The position numbers and the translations under genes were made by a program. From positions 1-5,186 of the forward strand of contig JAEZKW010000370.1 of the NCBI GenBank assembly GCA_023415375.1: 5,186 nt of DNA, written 5' to 3'. The stretch comes from Bacillota bacterium. Its GTDB lineage: Bacteria; Bacillota; UBA4882; UBA8346. The notes below the pieces were generated by a model. It had not been told where the DNA came from, ran no database searches, and saw only the letters and a program-made list of their open reading frames with translations. Of the stretch, positions 5,144 through 5,186 are shown piece by piece (the stretch's first letter is position 1; each line of letters starts with the position of its first letter).

Positions 5144-5186
5144 ATTAACCCGCGGATTGATAACGAAGCATTTAGTATACATTTTC

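Larger units (their letters stand above)
4501..5186. other. Non-genic stretch with repeats and transposase trace
   Basis: No intact gene is visible in these roughly 690 bases. 4501-4664 contains short open frames on both strands without recognisable motifs; the minus frame ahead of the GNAT start (PIYKPALVIW) matches nothing I know. 4665-4889 has a transposase-like frame, 4893-4944 an inverted repeat, and 5002-5143 the palindrome cluster. 5144-5186 adds only a CCGCGG palindrome (5149-5154). The composition shifts from AT-rich to GC-richer at about 4890, which marks the boundary of the repeat-bearing part. Confidence 0.6.

Noticed and set aside
4999..5157. Integron attC site
   Set aside because: The palindromes lack the paired RYYYAAC and GTTRRRY ends in the right arrangement, and two separate hairpins per unit fit a REP-like plan better.

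Overview
The window comes from an AT-rich bacterial chromosome or plasmid of unknown identity. Strong Shine-Dalgarno sequences (AAGGAG, GGAGG, GAGGAG types) precede most starts, which argues against the Bacteroidota proper. A seven-helix membrane LuxR regulator and a periplasmic or lipoprotein dienelactone-hydrolase-like enzyme would suit a Gram-negative of the wider FCB type. That placement is inference only. Every recognisable gene lies on the minus strand, so gene order below runs from high to low coordinates.

Layout. 4501-5186 has no intact gene. It holds a cluster of four palindromes built as two inverted REP-like units (5002-5143), a separate nested inverted repeat (4893-4944) and a reading frame resembling a decayed DDE transposase (4665-4889). 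Next come an intact GNAT acetyltransferase (4000-4500), a tiny frameshifted frame (3897-3984) whose stop overlaps the next start, and an orphan 7-helix membrane protein with a LuxR DNA-binding tail (2965-3900). An exported alpha/beta hydrolase follows (1893-2820), broken by one extra base. Next is a RimJ/RimL-like GNAT (1220-1770), broken by a frameshift and an in-frame TGA, and directly after it the tail of a SAM methyltransferase (1043-1219). An intact MNT-HEPN toxin-antitoxin pair (287-998) has its own promoter. Below it the head of a cupin gene is joined to the tail of another GNAT gene (93-265), and the first nine codons of a further gene run off the left edge.

How it fits together. Only the MNT-HEPN pair, the second GNAT and the LuxR-type regulator look intact. 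The rest is a patchwork of gene heads and tails from unrelated families, next to repeat and transposase traces. This is what an accessory region shaped by insertion, deletion and decay would look like. The MNT-HEPN operon is the clearest functional system, and a selfish addiction module surviving among dead genes is expected in such a place. Some one-base lesions sit in short A runs, so sequencing error must be excluded before the hydrolase and the small frame are called dead. I found no convincing new multi-gene system; the most unusual pieces are the inverted REP-like pair and the cupin/GNAT chimera.
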